Assembly: GCF_036421855.1 (NCBI RefSeq)
Contig: NZ_JAZGOK010000003.1
Length of the DNA stretch: 64,000 bases
DNA from: Georgenia_B sunbinii
GTDB taxonomy: Bacteria; Actinomycetota; Actinomycetes; Actinomycetales; Actinomycetaceae
Strand: one strand, 5' to 3'
How positions within the stretch are numbered: position 1 is the stretch's first letter; each line of letters begins with the position of its first letter. A model generated the notes under the pieces. That model saw only the letters and a list, made by a program, of their open reading frames with translations, was not told where the DNA came from and made no database searches. This document shows positions 26,648-34,419 of the stretch, in pieces. Both the position numbers and the translations under genes were made by a program.

Positions 26648-26678
26648 GAGGACCTCCGACGGTAGTTCTGACGTGGAC

Positions 26679-26717
26679 GTGCCGCCCGGGCCACGAGGGC
26701 CCGGGCNCGGGCGGCAC
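26679..26717. terminator. Hairpin between the WxL-like and DUF916 genes, containing an N
   Basis: GTGCCGCCCG (26679-26688) pairs with CGGGCGGCAC (26708-26717), with a further GGGCC/GGCCC inner pairing. The ambiguous base N is at 26707 in the stem. It may attenuate transcription from the WxL-like gene into the DUF916 gene. Confidence 0.55.
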
Positions 26718-26726
26718 ACCGTCACG

Positions 26727-28007
26727 CTAGCTCAGGGCGGTGAGCGTCAGCGTGGCGTTGTAGGTCCCGGTCTCGACGTCGACGGGGAGCTTGAGCTCCA
26801 CGTCGGCACCGAGCACGGTCGAGCCGAGCTCGTGCCCGGTGTCCGCCTTGCCGAGCACCCGGGAGACCGAGAGCCCGTCCCCGCCGTCGAACCCGGAGTC
26901 GACGTGGGCGCCGGCGACGGCACCCCCGCCGGCCTCGACGACCTCGGGCGTCCAGCCGAGGTACGCACCCGAGGCGCTGCTGTCGCCCGCGGTGAAGTCG
27001 CCGACCTGGCCCGAGACGGACCACGCCGGAGCGTCGATGCGGGTGTCGGTCACCCGGACCGGGTTGAGCTCGCCGGTGGCGAGGAAGTGGTCCCCGGACT
27101 CCACGGCGACACCGAGGTTGACGAGGTTGCTCGTCGAGTCGATGGTCCAGATGAACTCACCCTGGTCCCGCTCGGGCACGACGACGACGACGTTCTGGTC
27201 GCCGTCGTTGCCACCGGCGGCCGGGGCGTCCCCGGTGTGGTCGCCTTCGACGGCGCCGGCCTGGTTTCCCGCACCGAGGTTCGCGGCGGGGTCGTTGTCC
27301 GCGAGGACGAACGAATCCAGCGCGGTGGTGCCGGCGACTTGGAGGTTGGCCGTGTTGCCGGAGAGGATGAGGTCCCCGCCGACGGTGTTGCCCCACTGGT
27401 CGGCGCCGCCGTCCGGCGTCGCCCCGATGAGGACGTCGCGCGCGCTGCCAGTGACGGCGAGGTTGCCGCTGGTGATGACGCCCGCGGCGCTCACTCCCCA
27501 CTGGCTGCCCACGATGCTGACGTCTCCGTCGACGGTGAGCCGCAGGAGGTCGACGTAGTTCGACTCCAGCGAGTTGAGGATGCCGCCGATGGTGCTGTCG
27601 CTGATCTCGAGGTCGAGGCCACCGGCCTCGACGCTGCCGTCGATCGCGCTGTCGAGGATGTAGAGGAACCCGCCGCGCAGGCCCTCGGTGTAAGACACGA
27701 CGTCGCCGGCGACAGCGGCCCCGTCGAGCAGGATGCCGTAGCTGTCGATGCCGATGACGTCCCCGCCAACGGTCACCGAGGTGGCGTCGAGCCAGCCGTC
27801 CTCGTCGACGAAGATGTCGCCCTCGACGGACGCGCCGCCGAGGGTACAGGTCCCACCGGCGGGGACGACGAGGTCACCGGCGATGGTTGCGGAGCCGAGG
27901 TCGCTGTCGCACTCGGTCTCCGCCGCGCTTGCCCCCGGGGCGGCGACGACCACGAGGGCCGCGGCCGCGAGGGACACGGTTGGAATCTTCCAGAGCTTCA
28001 TATTCAT
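26727..28007 (-). CDS. Secreted WxL-like surface protein with repeat stalk
   Basis: The 426-residue protein has a signal peptide (cleavage near Ala28). A repetitive stalk (about 35-230) follows in which V-x-G-D or G-G-D recurs every 20-30 residues, suggesting a right-handed beta-helix. The C-terminal domain (280-426) carries WSVSGQVGDF and YLGWTPEV, as in WxL-like proteins of actinobacteria. The exact WxL tripeptides of Firmicutes are not seen, only Trp-Thr-Ile at 287-289, so the call is WxL-like. ATG 28007 has CAGGAGAC upstream. It starts 11 nt behind the isomerase-like gene and precedes the DUF916 gene. Confidence 0.75.
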   Translation of the reverse strand: MNMKLWKIPTVSLAAAALVVVAAPGASAAETECDSDLGSATIAGDLVVPAGGTCTLGGASVEGDIFVDEDGWLDATSVTVGGDVIGIDSYGILLDGAAVAGDVVSYTEGLRGGFLYILDSAIDGSVEAGGLDLEISDSTIGGILNSLESNYVDLLRLTVDGDVSIVGSQWGVSAAGVITSGNLAVTGSARDVLIGATPDGGADQWGNTVGGDLILSGNTANLQVAGTTALDSFVLADNDPAANLGAGNQAGAVEGDHTGDAPAAGGNDGDQNVVVVVPERDQGEFIWTIDSTSNLVNLGVAVESGDHFLATGELNPVRVTDTRIDAPAWSVSGQVGDFTAGDSSASGAYLGWTPEVVEAGGGAVAGAHVDSGFDGGDGLSVSRVLGKADTGHELGSTVLGADVELKLPVDVETGTYNATLTLTALS

Positions 28008-28018
28008 GTCTCCTGAGG

Positions 28019-29023
28019 TCAGCCGCGCAGTGCGGCGATGGCTTCGTAGCTGCGGGCGGCGTTGCCGAGCGAGTTCGGCTCGTGCGGGGGCACAGCGCTG
28101 TTCGCGGCGTTGTCCTGCTCCCACAGGCCGATCCGCTGGCCGCGGTCCCTGGTGGCGGAGAGGAACTCCTGGAAGTCGATGTCGCCGGCGCCGAACTCGA
28201 TGATGTCGTAGCCGTTGCCGCTGTTGGGGTTGATCTTCCCGTCCTTGAGGTGGAGGAGCGGGAAGCGGCGGGGGTCGGCCTTGAGGTAGTCGATCGGCCG
28301 GAACCCGGGGTACTGGTGCGCGCCGACGTGCGCCCAGTAGACGTCCATCTGGAGGAACACCCAGTCGGGGTTGGTGTTCTCCAGGAAGAAGTCGTACAGG
28401 CGGGTGTCGGGTGCGTCGCTGAGGTAGCCGAACTCCCCGGCGTGGTTGTGGGAGTAGATCTTGATGCCCCGGGCGCGGGCCTTCTCCCCCATGATGTTCC
28501 AGTTGTCGGCGGCCTGGCCCCAGCCGGCGACCGTGTTGTCGCGGGTGACCTGGCCCCCCTGCCCGACGAACGGCATGCCGAGGGTCTCGGCGATGTCGAG
28601 CTGGGCATCGATGTTGCTGGGGCTGAGGTTGACGTGGCCACCGACGGCACGCAGGCCGTTGTCGTCGAGCAGCTGACGGATTTCCTGGGGCGTGATCGGG
28701 CCGACATTCCCCTGGGTGTATCCGGCGAACTCGATCTCGGAGTAGCCGATCGCGGCGAGCTCCTCGAACACGGCACGGAAGCCGATGCTGCTGACCTTGT
28801 CCCGGACGCTGTAGAGGATGATGCCGAGCTTGCTCAGCGGGACCAGGCGGTTCCGGCCGCCGGACGGCGCCGCGCCGGGGATGGCGCCGGGGTTTGCGCC
28901 GGCGACGCTACCGATACCGGCACCGAGGCCGACGGCGACGGAGGAGGCCGCCAAGGCCTTGATCATGTTGCGCCGGCTCATCGGCCGGTTGGGGATGGTG
29001 GGGTGGGCGTGCTGGTGACTCAT
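28019..29023 (-). CDS. Tat-exported sugar phosphate isomerase/epimerase-like TIM barrel
   Basis: The 334-residue protein starts with a twin-arginine signal (SRRNMIKALAASSVAVG, Arg17-Arg18). An AP-endonuclease-2/xylose-isomerase-like barrel follows: LYSVRDKVSSIGF, YSEIEFAGY, IKIYSHNHAGEFGYL, LQMDVYWAHVGA, LLHLKDGK. The His, Glu and Asp positions of the barrel metal site are present. Such proteins act on keto-sugars or 3-keto-glycosides; export by Tat suggests it folds in the cytoplasm with metal. It follows the dehydrogenase gene in the same direction. AAGGAGAG precedes the ATG. Confidence 0.87.
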   Translation of the reverse strand: MSHQHAHPTIPNRPMSRRNMIKALAASSVAVGLGAGIGSVAGANPGAIPGAAPSGGRNRLVPLSKLGIILYSVRDKVSSIGFRAVFEELAAIGYSEIEFAGYTQGNVGPITPQEIRQLLDDNGLRAVGGHVNLSPSNIDAQLDIAETLGMPFVGQGGQVTRDNTVAGWGQAADNWNIMGEKARARGIKIYSHNHAGEFGYLSDAPDTRLYDFFLENTNPDWVFLQMDVYWAHVGAHQYPGFRPIDYLKADPRRFPLLHLKDGKINPNSGNGYDIIEFGAGDIDFQEFLSATRDRGQRIGLWEQDNAANSAVPPHEPNSLGNAARSYEAIAALRG

Positions 29024-29043
29024 GACTCTCCTTCGAGTTGAGC

Positions 29044-29079
29044 GCGGGGCCGGCCGGCCGGCTGGACGGCCGGCCCCGC
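29044..29079. terminator. GC-rich hairpin between dehydrogenase and isomerase-like genes
   Basis: A 13-bp stem (29044-29056 with 29067-29079) has a 10-nt loop and no long T run. It may partly terminate the large upstream transcript, with read-through to the three smaller genes. Confidence 0.5.
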
Positions 29080-29104
29080 AATTACTAAGAGTGCGCGTTC
29101 CTGG

Positions 29105-32100
29105 TTACTTGACGACCAGGTTGGCGCGGAGGGAGCTCGCGGTGGTGTTCGCGGTCGCCGTGTGGGTCACGGTGATCGTGTACGACCCGGCCGGGAACTT
29201 CGGCAGGGTGACCACCGCGTCACCGTTCTCGTCGAGCGTGGTGGAAAGCATCGCCACCGTGGAGACACCGCGCTTGACGTGAAGGGTGACCGGGCCGGTC
29301 CCGGCGAGGCCGGTCTCGGTCTCGGCGTGGATGGCGACCGTCGCCGCAACCGCAGGCTTGACCGTCGGGCTCACGTCAGCAGTGAGGACTGAGGCCGCCT
29401 TGGTCACGACGAGTCGTGCCGTGGTCGACGAGGTCTTGAAGGTCTCGTCGGCCTGGTAGGTCGCCCGCAGCGTGTGCGACCCGACGGCGAGCGTCGGGTC
29501 GAGCGCGACGGTGGCGGCACCCTCGGCGAGGGTGGCTCGACCGACCTCGACGTCACCGGCGGTGACGACGACGACGCCGGACGGCGTGCCACCCTCACCG
29601 GAGACGGTGACGGTGACCTCGCCCGGGGCGCCGTAGACGGCCCGCGCCGAGGGCACCCTGGCGGTCGTGGTGGAGTCGACCGTGGGCTCGTTGGGAGCCT
29701 GCAGGTCGATGGTGAACGACGTACTGCCCTCCTCGGACACGTTGCCCGCGGAGTCGGTCGCCCGGTACAAGACGTCGTACTCACCGTCGCTGGAGAACGT
29801 CACGCTGAACTGCTGGCGCGAGGTGAGGTTGGACCAGGAGCTTCCGCCGTCGACCGAGTACTGCACGGTCTGGACGGAGCCGTTGTCCTGCGCGTCGACC
29901 GTGAGCTGGACGGGCACGTTGTACACGCCTCCGACACCGGTCGGTGCTGCCGGGGCCAAGGTGTGCGTCACCGTGGGTGCCTCGACGTCGGCGACGCCGT
30001 CACCGACGACGGTGATGCTGTCGACGGCGAGCTCGTCGGCCGAGGTGACGAACAGCTGGCCGGTGCCCTCGGGCGCGCTGTCGAAGCTGACCTCGACATC
30101 CTGCCACCCAGCACCACCGGGGATCTGCGCGACCGCGAAGGGCGCGGCGTCAGCCGAGCCCCAGCGCAGCTGCACCTGGCCGCCACCGTTGGCGCGGACA
30201 ACCGCACCGTCGATGTTGGCGAGGTTGACCGGGTCGTAGCGCAGGAAGTCTCCGCTGCCGAGGCCGCGGATGGCGTTGCCGCCGCTCGCGGTCTCGTCGG
30301 CGTAGACCACGACGCCCTGGCGGGCGATCGCGTGCTCGGCCTCCTGGGTCTTCGGGTTGAGCCGCACGGTGGCCTCGCCGGTGGCCGCGGGGACCCCGTT
30401 GTGGCCGCCGTCGGTGTAGGTGACGACGATGGCGCCGTAGAGCAGCGCACCAGGCCCGTGCTCCGGGGAGTTCGGGTCGGTCCGGATGCCGGCCTGGCAG
30501 CCGGTGCCCGAGACCTCCGGGTGGGCGTGCTCGTCGTGGCCGAGACCGTAGGTCCAGCTCACGCGAGAGCAGACGGTCTCGTTGCCGTCCTCGGCGTCCT
30601 GCGTGCTCACCTGCAGCGGCACGACGTCGCCCCAGTCGAAGAACCCGCCGTTGACGGGGCTGTCGGCGGTGACGACGGGAGCCTGGTTGCCCACCGAGAT
30701 CTGCCGCGAGAGCAGACCGAACTTGCCGTGGGGGTCGGTCACCCGGAGCCGGGCGAAGTTCAGGCCCAGCTCGGTGTAGGTGTGGCTGACCTGGGCGCCG
30801 GTGGCGTCGTACGTGCCGTCACCGTCGAAGTCCCACTCGTAGGTGAGCGTCTCACCCTCGGGGTCGATCGACCCCGAGGCGTCGAACTGGACGGTGAGCG
30901 GCGCCTCGGAGGAGGAGATCGGCGTGGCCGTGAATGCCGGCCGCGGCGACTTGTTGCCCTCGGCGTAGGAGATCCGGTACAGCCCGGCGTCGGGGTTGGC
31001 CCGGAAGAAGCCGTCTCCGTAGTCGAGCACGTACAGGCTGCCGTCCGGCCCGAACTCCATGTCCATCGGGTTGTCGATCGGCGGCACGTGGTCGTAGGTC
31101 AGTGCCGCATTGGGCATGAAGTCCTCGATGTGGGTGACGTCGAAGGTCTCCCAGTCCACCGTGAACGCCGCGATGTAGTCCTGCGAGAACTCGCCGAAGA
31201 AGTTCTTCTTGTCCCAGTACTCCGGGAACTTCGCGGTGGACGGGTTGTCCGCGTCGTAGTTGTAGACCGGGCCACCCATCGGCCCCTGACCGCTGCCGGC
31301 ACCGAAGTTGACCAGCTCGTCCCACGGCTGGTCGCCGGGGTTGTCGCCGTAGTAGAGCGTCGACTCACGGGGCTCCGGCAGCTCGACGAGACCGGTGTTC
31401 CAGCGCGAGTTGTTGCGCAGGTCCTCCGGGTCGAAGAACTCCCGCGCGGTGGCGGTGGCGAAGTCCCACTCGTTGTAGGCGAAGTTGTGGCCGGTGAAGT
31501 AGGGCCAGCCGGCGTTGTGCGGGTCGTCGAGCGACGAGACGTTCCACTCGACCAGGCCCATCGGACCCCGCGCCCCGCTCGCAGCGGCGGAGCGGGAGGC
31601 GTCGGGGCCGTAGTCCCCGTAGGACAGGGAGTTGGTCTCCGCGTTGACTTCGATCCGGAACGGGTTACGCACACCCATGATGAAGATCTCTTCGCGGACC
31701 TCGTCGCGGGCCTCGTCGTACTCCTCTCCGGTGAACAGGTTGCCCTCGGGAATCTGGTACGTGGTGCCCGGCCCTGGCTCGACGCCGTCCTCGATCTCGT
31801 CGAGGACGTTGATCCGCAGGATCTTGCCGCGCAGGTCGTTGGTGCTGCCGGCGCCACGACGGGCGTCGAAGCCCGGGTTCATGTTCGGGGCGTCGTTGTT
31901 GGGCGCGAAGCCGTTGGCGCCCGGCGTCGACGCCGGGGTGTTGTCGCCGGTGCTCAGGTAGAGGTTGCCCTCGCCGTCCCAGTCGATGTCGGCGCCGACG
32001 TGGCAGCACTGGCCGCGCTGCGCCTCGACGCGGATGAGCGCTTCCTCGGTCTCCAGGTCGAGGGCGTTGGCCTCGTCGTCCCACTTGAAGCGGGAGAGCT

Positions 32101-32635
32101 GGTTGTATCCGGCCCACTGGTCCCAATACGTCGCGTCCTGCCCGGCGGGCAGCGAGTTGGGCGCGTTACCGCTGGGCGTCCGGGCGGGGTACGGCCGGCC
32201 GGTCGCCGGGGAGGTGCCCTCCAGCTCGACCGGCGCGTAGACGAGGTAGACCCAGTGGTTCTCCTCGAAGTCCGGGTCGACCGCAATGCCCTGGAGACCA
32301 TCCTCCGAGTTCGCGTAGACGGGGATGTTGTTGACGATCCGAGTGATACCGGTGCCTGGGTCGGTGAGGCGGACGTCACCGTTCCGGGCCGTGTGGATGA
32401 CTCGACCGTCGGGCATGACGGACAGGCCGAGCGGCTCCCCGACGTCCTTCGTCAGGGAGACCTTCTCGTAGTTGGACCAGTCGAGAGCGGCCTCTGCGCC
32501 GTCCTCGAGGGCGTGGTCCACGCCGTTGTGGGCTGCTGCCACCGGGGCAGCCAGCATTCCGGTGGCGACCATGGCACCGGCCGCCAGTACTGCCATCGAA
32601 CGGCGCACTCTGCGTCGTTCAGGACTAAGGTTCAT
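29105..32635 (-). CDS. Secreted PQQ-type glucose/sorbosone dehydrogenase with PKD, CBM6-like and Ig-like domains
   Basis: The 1176-residue extracellular protein has a signal peptide (about 1-35). A sugar dehydrogenase beta-propeller (about 52-525) carries GLQGIAVDPDFEENHWVYL, CCHVGADIDWDGEGNLYLS, LRGKILRI and IFIMGVRNPFRI. A PKD domain (about 555-640, YEWDFDGDGTYDATG) and a CBM6-like domain (about 775-890, AEHAIARQGVVVYADETASG, GDFLRYDPVNL) follow. Three beta-sandwich modules end the protein (about 905-985, 1010-1085, 1086-1176). There is no LPXTG. It probably oxidises a polysaccharide-bound sugar with PQQ; no PQQ synthesis genes are in the window. GAGGAG lies 14 nt before the ATG. Confidence 0.88.
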   Translation of the reverse strand: MNLSPERRRVRRSMAVLAAGAMVATGMLAAPVAAAHNGVDHALEDGAEAALDWSNYEKVSLTKDVGEPLGLSVMPDGRVIHTARNGDVRLTDPGTGITRIVNNIPVYANSEDGLQGIAVDPDFEENHWVYLVYAPVELEGTSPATGRPYPARTPSGNAPNSLPAGQDATYWDQWAGYNQLSRFKWDDEANALDLETEEALIRVEAQRGQCCHVGADIDWDGEGNLYLSTGDNTPASTPGANGFAPNNDAPNMNPGFDARRGAGSTNDLRGKILRINVLDEIEDGVEPGPGTTYQIPEGNLFTGEEYDEARDEVREEIFIMGVRNPFRIEVNAETNSLSYGDYGPDASRSAAASGARGPMGLVEWNVSSLDDPHNAGWPYFTGHNFAYNEWDFATATAREFFDPEDLRNNSRWNTGLVELPEPRESTLYYGDNPGDQPWDELVNFGAGSGQGPMGGPVYNYDADNPSTAKFPEYWDKKNFFGEFSQDYIAAFTVDWETFDVTHIEDFMPNAALTYDHVPPIDNPMDMEFGPDGSLYVLDYGDGFFRANPDAGLYRISYAEGNKSPRPAFTATPISSSEAPLTVQFDASGSIDPEGETLTYEWDFDGDGTYDATGAQVSHTYTELGLNFARLRVTDPHGKFGLLSRQISVGNQAPVVTADSPVNGGFFDWGDVVPLQVSTQDAEDGNETVCSRVSWTYGLGHDEHAHPEVSGTGCQAGIRTDPNSPEHGPGALLYGAIVVTYTDGGHNGVPAATGEATVRLNPKTQEAEHAIARQGVVVYADETASGGNAIRGLGSGDFLRYDPVNLANIDGAVVRANGGGQVQLRWGSADAAPFAVAQIPGGAGWQDVEVSFDSAPEGTGQLFVTSADELAVDSITVVGDGVADVEAPTVTHTLAPAAPTGVGGVYNVPVQLTVDAQDNGSVQTVQYSVDGGSSWSNLTSRQQFSVTFSSDGEYDVLYRATDSAGNVSEEGSTSFTIDLQAPNEPTVDSTTTARVPSARAVYGAPGEVTVTVSGEGGTPSGVVVVTAGDVEVGRATLAEGAATVALDPTLAVGSHTLRATYQADETFKTSSTTARLVVTKAASVLTADVSPTVKPAVAATVAIHAETETGLAGTGPVTLHVKRGVSTVAMLSTTLDENGDAVVTLPKFPAGSYTITVTHTATANTTASSLRANLVVK

Positions 32636-32909
32636 CTGTGATGCAACTCCTCTGAGGGGTTCTCACAAGACCGGGGCCCGCCCACCACCACAGGGTGCGG
32701 GTCCCGGTCACTGTCTTTCCGGCTCAGCGCCGGCACACGGGTCGACTTCCTCCTTTCCGTCCGACCGTGGATCTCACGGCGTGCCGTGGCGCGCGGGGTC
32801 GCGAAGGGCGACGGAGGTGGCGCGGACCCCGAGCAACAGCGCTCGGAGCTGGTTTGCGGCCGGCCACGCAGGCGCGGCCACCGATCGATCAACGGTGATC
32901 ATGCTGTGA
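32636..32909 (-). promoter_or_regulatory. Long 5' leader of the dehydrogenase operon with a four-codon uORF
   Basis: Between the inferred start of transcription near 32903 and the ATG lie about 267 nt. On the minus strand an AAAGGAGGAAG ribosome site (32756-32746) is followed by GTG-TGC-CGG-CGC-TGA (32738-32724), a possible mini-gene V/M-C-R-R. GTGCCGGCGC...GCCGG pairings could form a hairpin there. I do not recognise a known riboswitch. The whole 32636-33055 gap has no other gene. Confidence 0.35.
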
Positions 32910-32937
32910 AGATAACCTCACTTTTGAAGACCGTCAA
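32910..32937 (-). promoter_or_regulatory. Promoter of the dehydrogenase / WxL-like operon
   Basis: TTGACG (32937-32932) and TTATCT (32915-32910) on the minus strand are separated by 16 nt in an AT-rich stretch. This is the clearest -35/-10 pair in the window. Confidence 0.6.
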
Positions 32938-33055
32938 GCAAAAGGCGGTAGGTGAGATGCGGACTACGCGGAGGGCGCTTCCGCAACCGCTCAGGTCCGC
33001 ACTATCTCGCCAACAATGGCGCGTCAGACCGGCGGCTCAGGGACCTGTTGGGGGC

Positions 33056-33847
33056 TCAGGAGCCCGCCGCGGGCCACCCGTTCGGCCGGCAACCGTCGAG
33101 CCCGAGCGTCTGCTGGAGCATCACCGGCGCCACCGCCCCGGGTGCCGGGCAGCGGACGTGGCCCCGGCCGATGACGTGCCCCACCTCGTGGTTGACGAGG
33201 TACTGGCGGTACTCCGCCACGGTGCCGCCGGCGTCGAGGAACGGGTCGGCACCACCGGCCCAGCGGGCCGCGTTGAGCACCGCGAACCCGACCCGCCCGC
33301 ACGAGACGGTCCCGCCGGTATCGACCGGGTGGCAGAGCCGGTCAGTGGTCACCGGTGAGGCGAGAGTGACGTCGACGTCGGCGTCACCCTCGGTCCTCGC
33401 GAAGCTGATCGAGCCGTCGTGGCCCCAGCCTCGCGGATCGTTGAGTGTGGTCATCACCTGGCGGGCGAACTCACCGCCGTCGACCCCCAGCCCCGTCTCG
33501 ACCTCCACCCGGACGGTCGCCACCCGGGCGGCGTCGCCGTCGGGAGCGGGCTCCTCGCCGGGGACGGTACGCAGCTGGCCGCCGGCGTCCGGGGGGACGT
33601 CGGTGCTCCACAGCCCGCCCTGCGCGGACACGAAGCCGAGGGTGGGCGTCTTTGCCGAACGCGCGTGCCAGCCGTCACCGGCGAGCTCCGGCGGGCTCCA
33701 CGGCGCGTCGTCGGGAACGGCGAACTGCTCGACGGCGGCCGGGCGGGCCCCGCCGGGGTCGGCCCAGTTGGGCCAGAGCACAAGCGCACTCGCCGCCCCG
33801 AGGGCGGCGAGCGCGAGCACCGTCCGCAGCGCCCGGCTACGCATCAC
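33056..33847 (-). CDS. DUF3152 secreted metzincin-like protein
   Basis: The 263-residue protein has an N-terminal membrane anchor or signal (about 5-28) and a C-terminal domain with HEVGHVIGRGH (His220, Glu221, His224, His230), the HExxHxxGxxH zinc signature of metzincin peptidases. DUF3152 proteins are common exported proteins in actinobacteria; peptidase activity has not, to my knowledge, been shown. Cys pairs around 172-183 and near the C terminus could be disulfides. GTG 33847 lies 9 nt after AGGAG; ATG 33844 is the alternative. Confidence 0.85.
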   Translation of the reverse strand: MMRSRALRTVLALAALGAASALVLWPNWADPGGARPAAVEQFAVPDDAPWSPPELAGDGWHARSAKTPTLGFVSAQGGLWSTDVPPDAGGQLRTVPGEEPAPDGDAARVATVRVEVETGLGVDGGEFARQVMTTLNDPRGWGHDGSISFARTEGDADVDVTLASPVTTDRLCHPVDTGGTVSCGRVGFAVLNAARWAGGADPFLDAGGTVAEYRQYLVNHEVGHVIGRGHVRCPAPGAVAPVMLQQTLGLDGCRPNGWPAAGS

Positions 33848-33944
33848 GGCACCAAACTCCTGCAGGTCGCGGCGGGTACACGCTCGATCGTCTCACGCGA
33901 GCGCGCCCCCGCCGTCGTGCCGGGCGGGCCTGCCTCGGTCCTGG

Positions 33945-34319
33945 TCAGGACTCCTGGGCGGCCTGCGCCTCGGCAACCTTGCCCCGGACCTCGTCCATGT
34001 CGAGGTCCTTGACCTGCGTGATGAGCTGCTCGAGAGCCGGCCCGGGCAGCGCGCCCGCCTGCGAGAACACCAGCACGCCCTCGCGGAACGCCATCAGCGT
34101 CGGGATCGCGGTGATGCCGGCCTGTGCGGCGAGCTGCTGCTCCGCCTCGGTGTCGACCTTGGCGAAGAACACGTCCTGGTGGCTCTCGGACGCCTTCTCG
34201 TAGACCGGTGCGAAGTTCTTGCACGGCCCGCACCAGTCGGCCCAGAAGTCGACGAGCACGATGTCGTTGTCGGTGATGGTCTGCTCGAGGGTGGCCTCGG
34301 TGACGTCGGTCGTCGCCAT
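33945..34319 (-). CDS. trxA: Thioredoxin
   Basis: The 124-residue protein has the active site WCGPCK (Cys30, Cys33), the FWADW lead-in and the cis-proline loop AIPTLM. A C-terminal extension of about 20 residues (KDLDMDEVRGKVAEAQAAQES) is charged and helical, longer than in E. coli thioredoxin 1. It is cytoplasmic, with no signal peptide. AAGGAGAG precedes the ATG. It reduces protein disulfides, usually with thioredoxin reductase, which is not in the window. It stands alone between DUF3152 and the divergent S9 peptidase. Confidence 0.92.
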   Translation of the reverse strand: MATTDVTEATLEQTITDNDIVLVDFWADWCGPCKNFAPVYEKASESHQDVFFAKVDTEAEQQLAAQAGITAIPTLMAFREGVLVFSQAGALPGPALEQLITQVKDLDMDEVRGKVAEAQAAQES

Positions 34320-34407
34320 GATCTCTCCTTGTGGTGGGTGTCCTCAGAGGAACGTCGTCCTATCGTCCATCATTCCCCCAACCGGCCGTCGTGCATCCCA
34401 GGCGACC

Positions 34408-34413
34408 TACGCT
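34408..34413 (+). promoter_or_regulatory. -10 box of the leaderless S9 peptidase gene
   Basis: TACGCT ends 6 nt before the ATG at 34420; no ribosome site is seen. Confidence 0.5.
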
Positions 34414-34419
34414 GAGACC

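Noticed and set aside
29474..32641. A 1055-codon open frame on the plus strand
   Set aside because: It is the exact antisense shadow of the dehydrogenase gene. Its Arg/Gly/Val/Asp-rich translation has no domains, and the sense frame has a signal peptide and clear folds.
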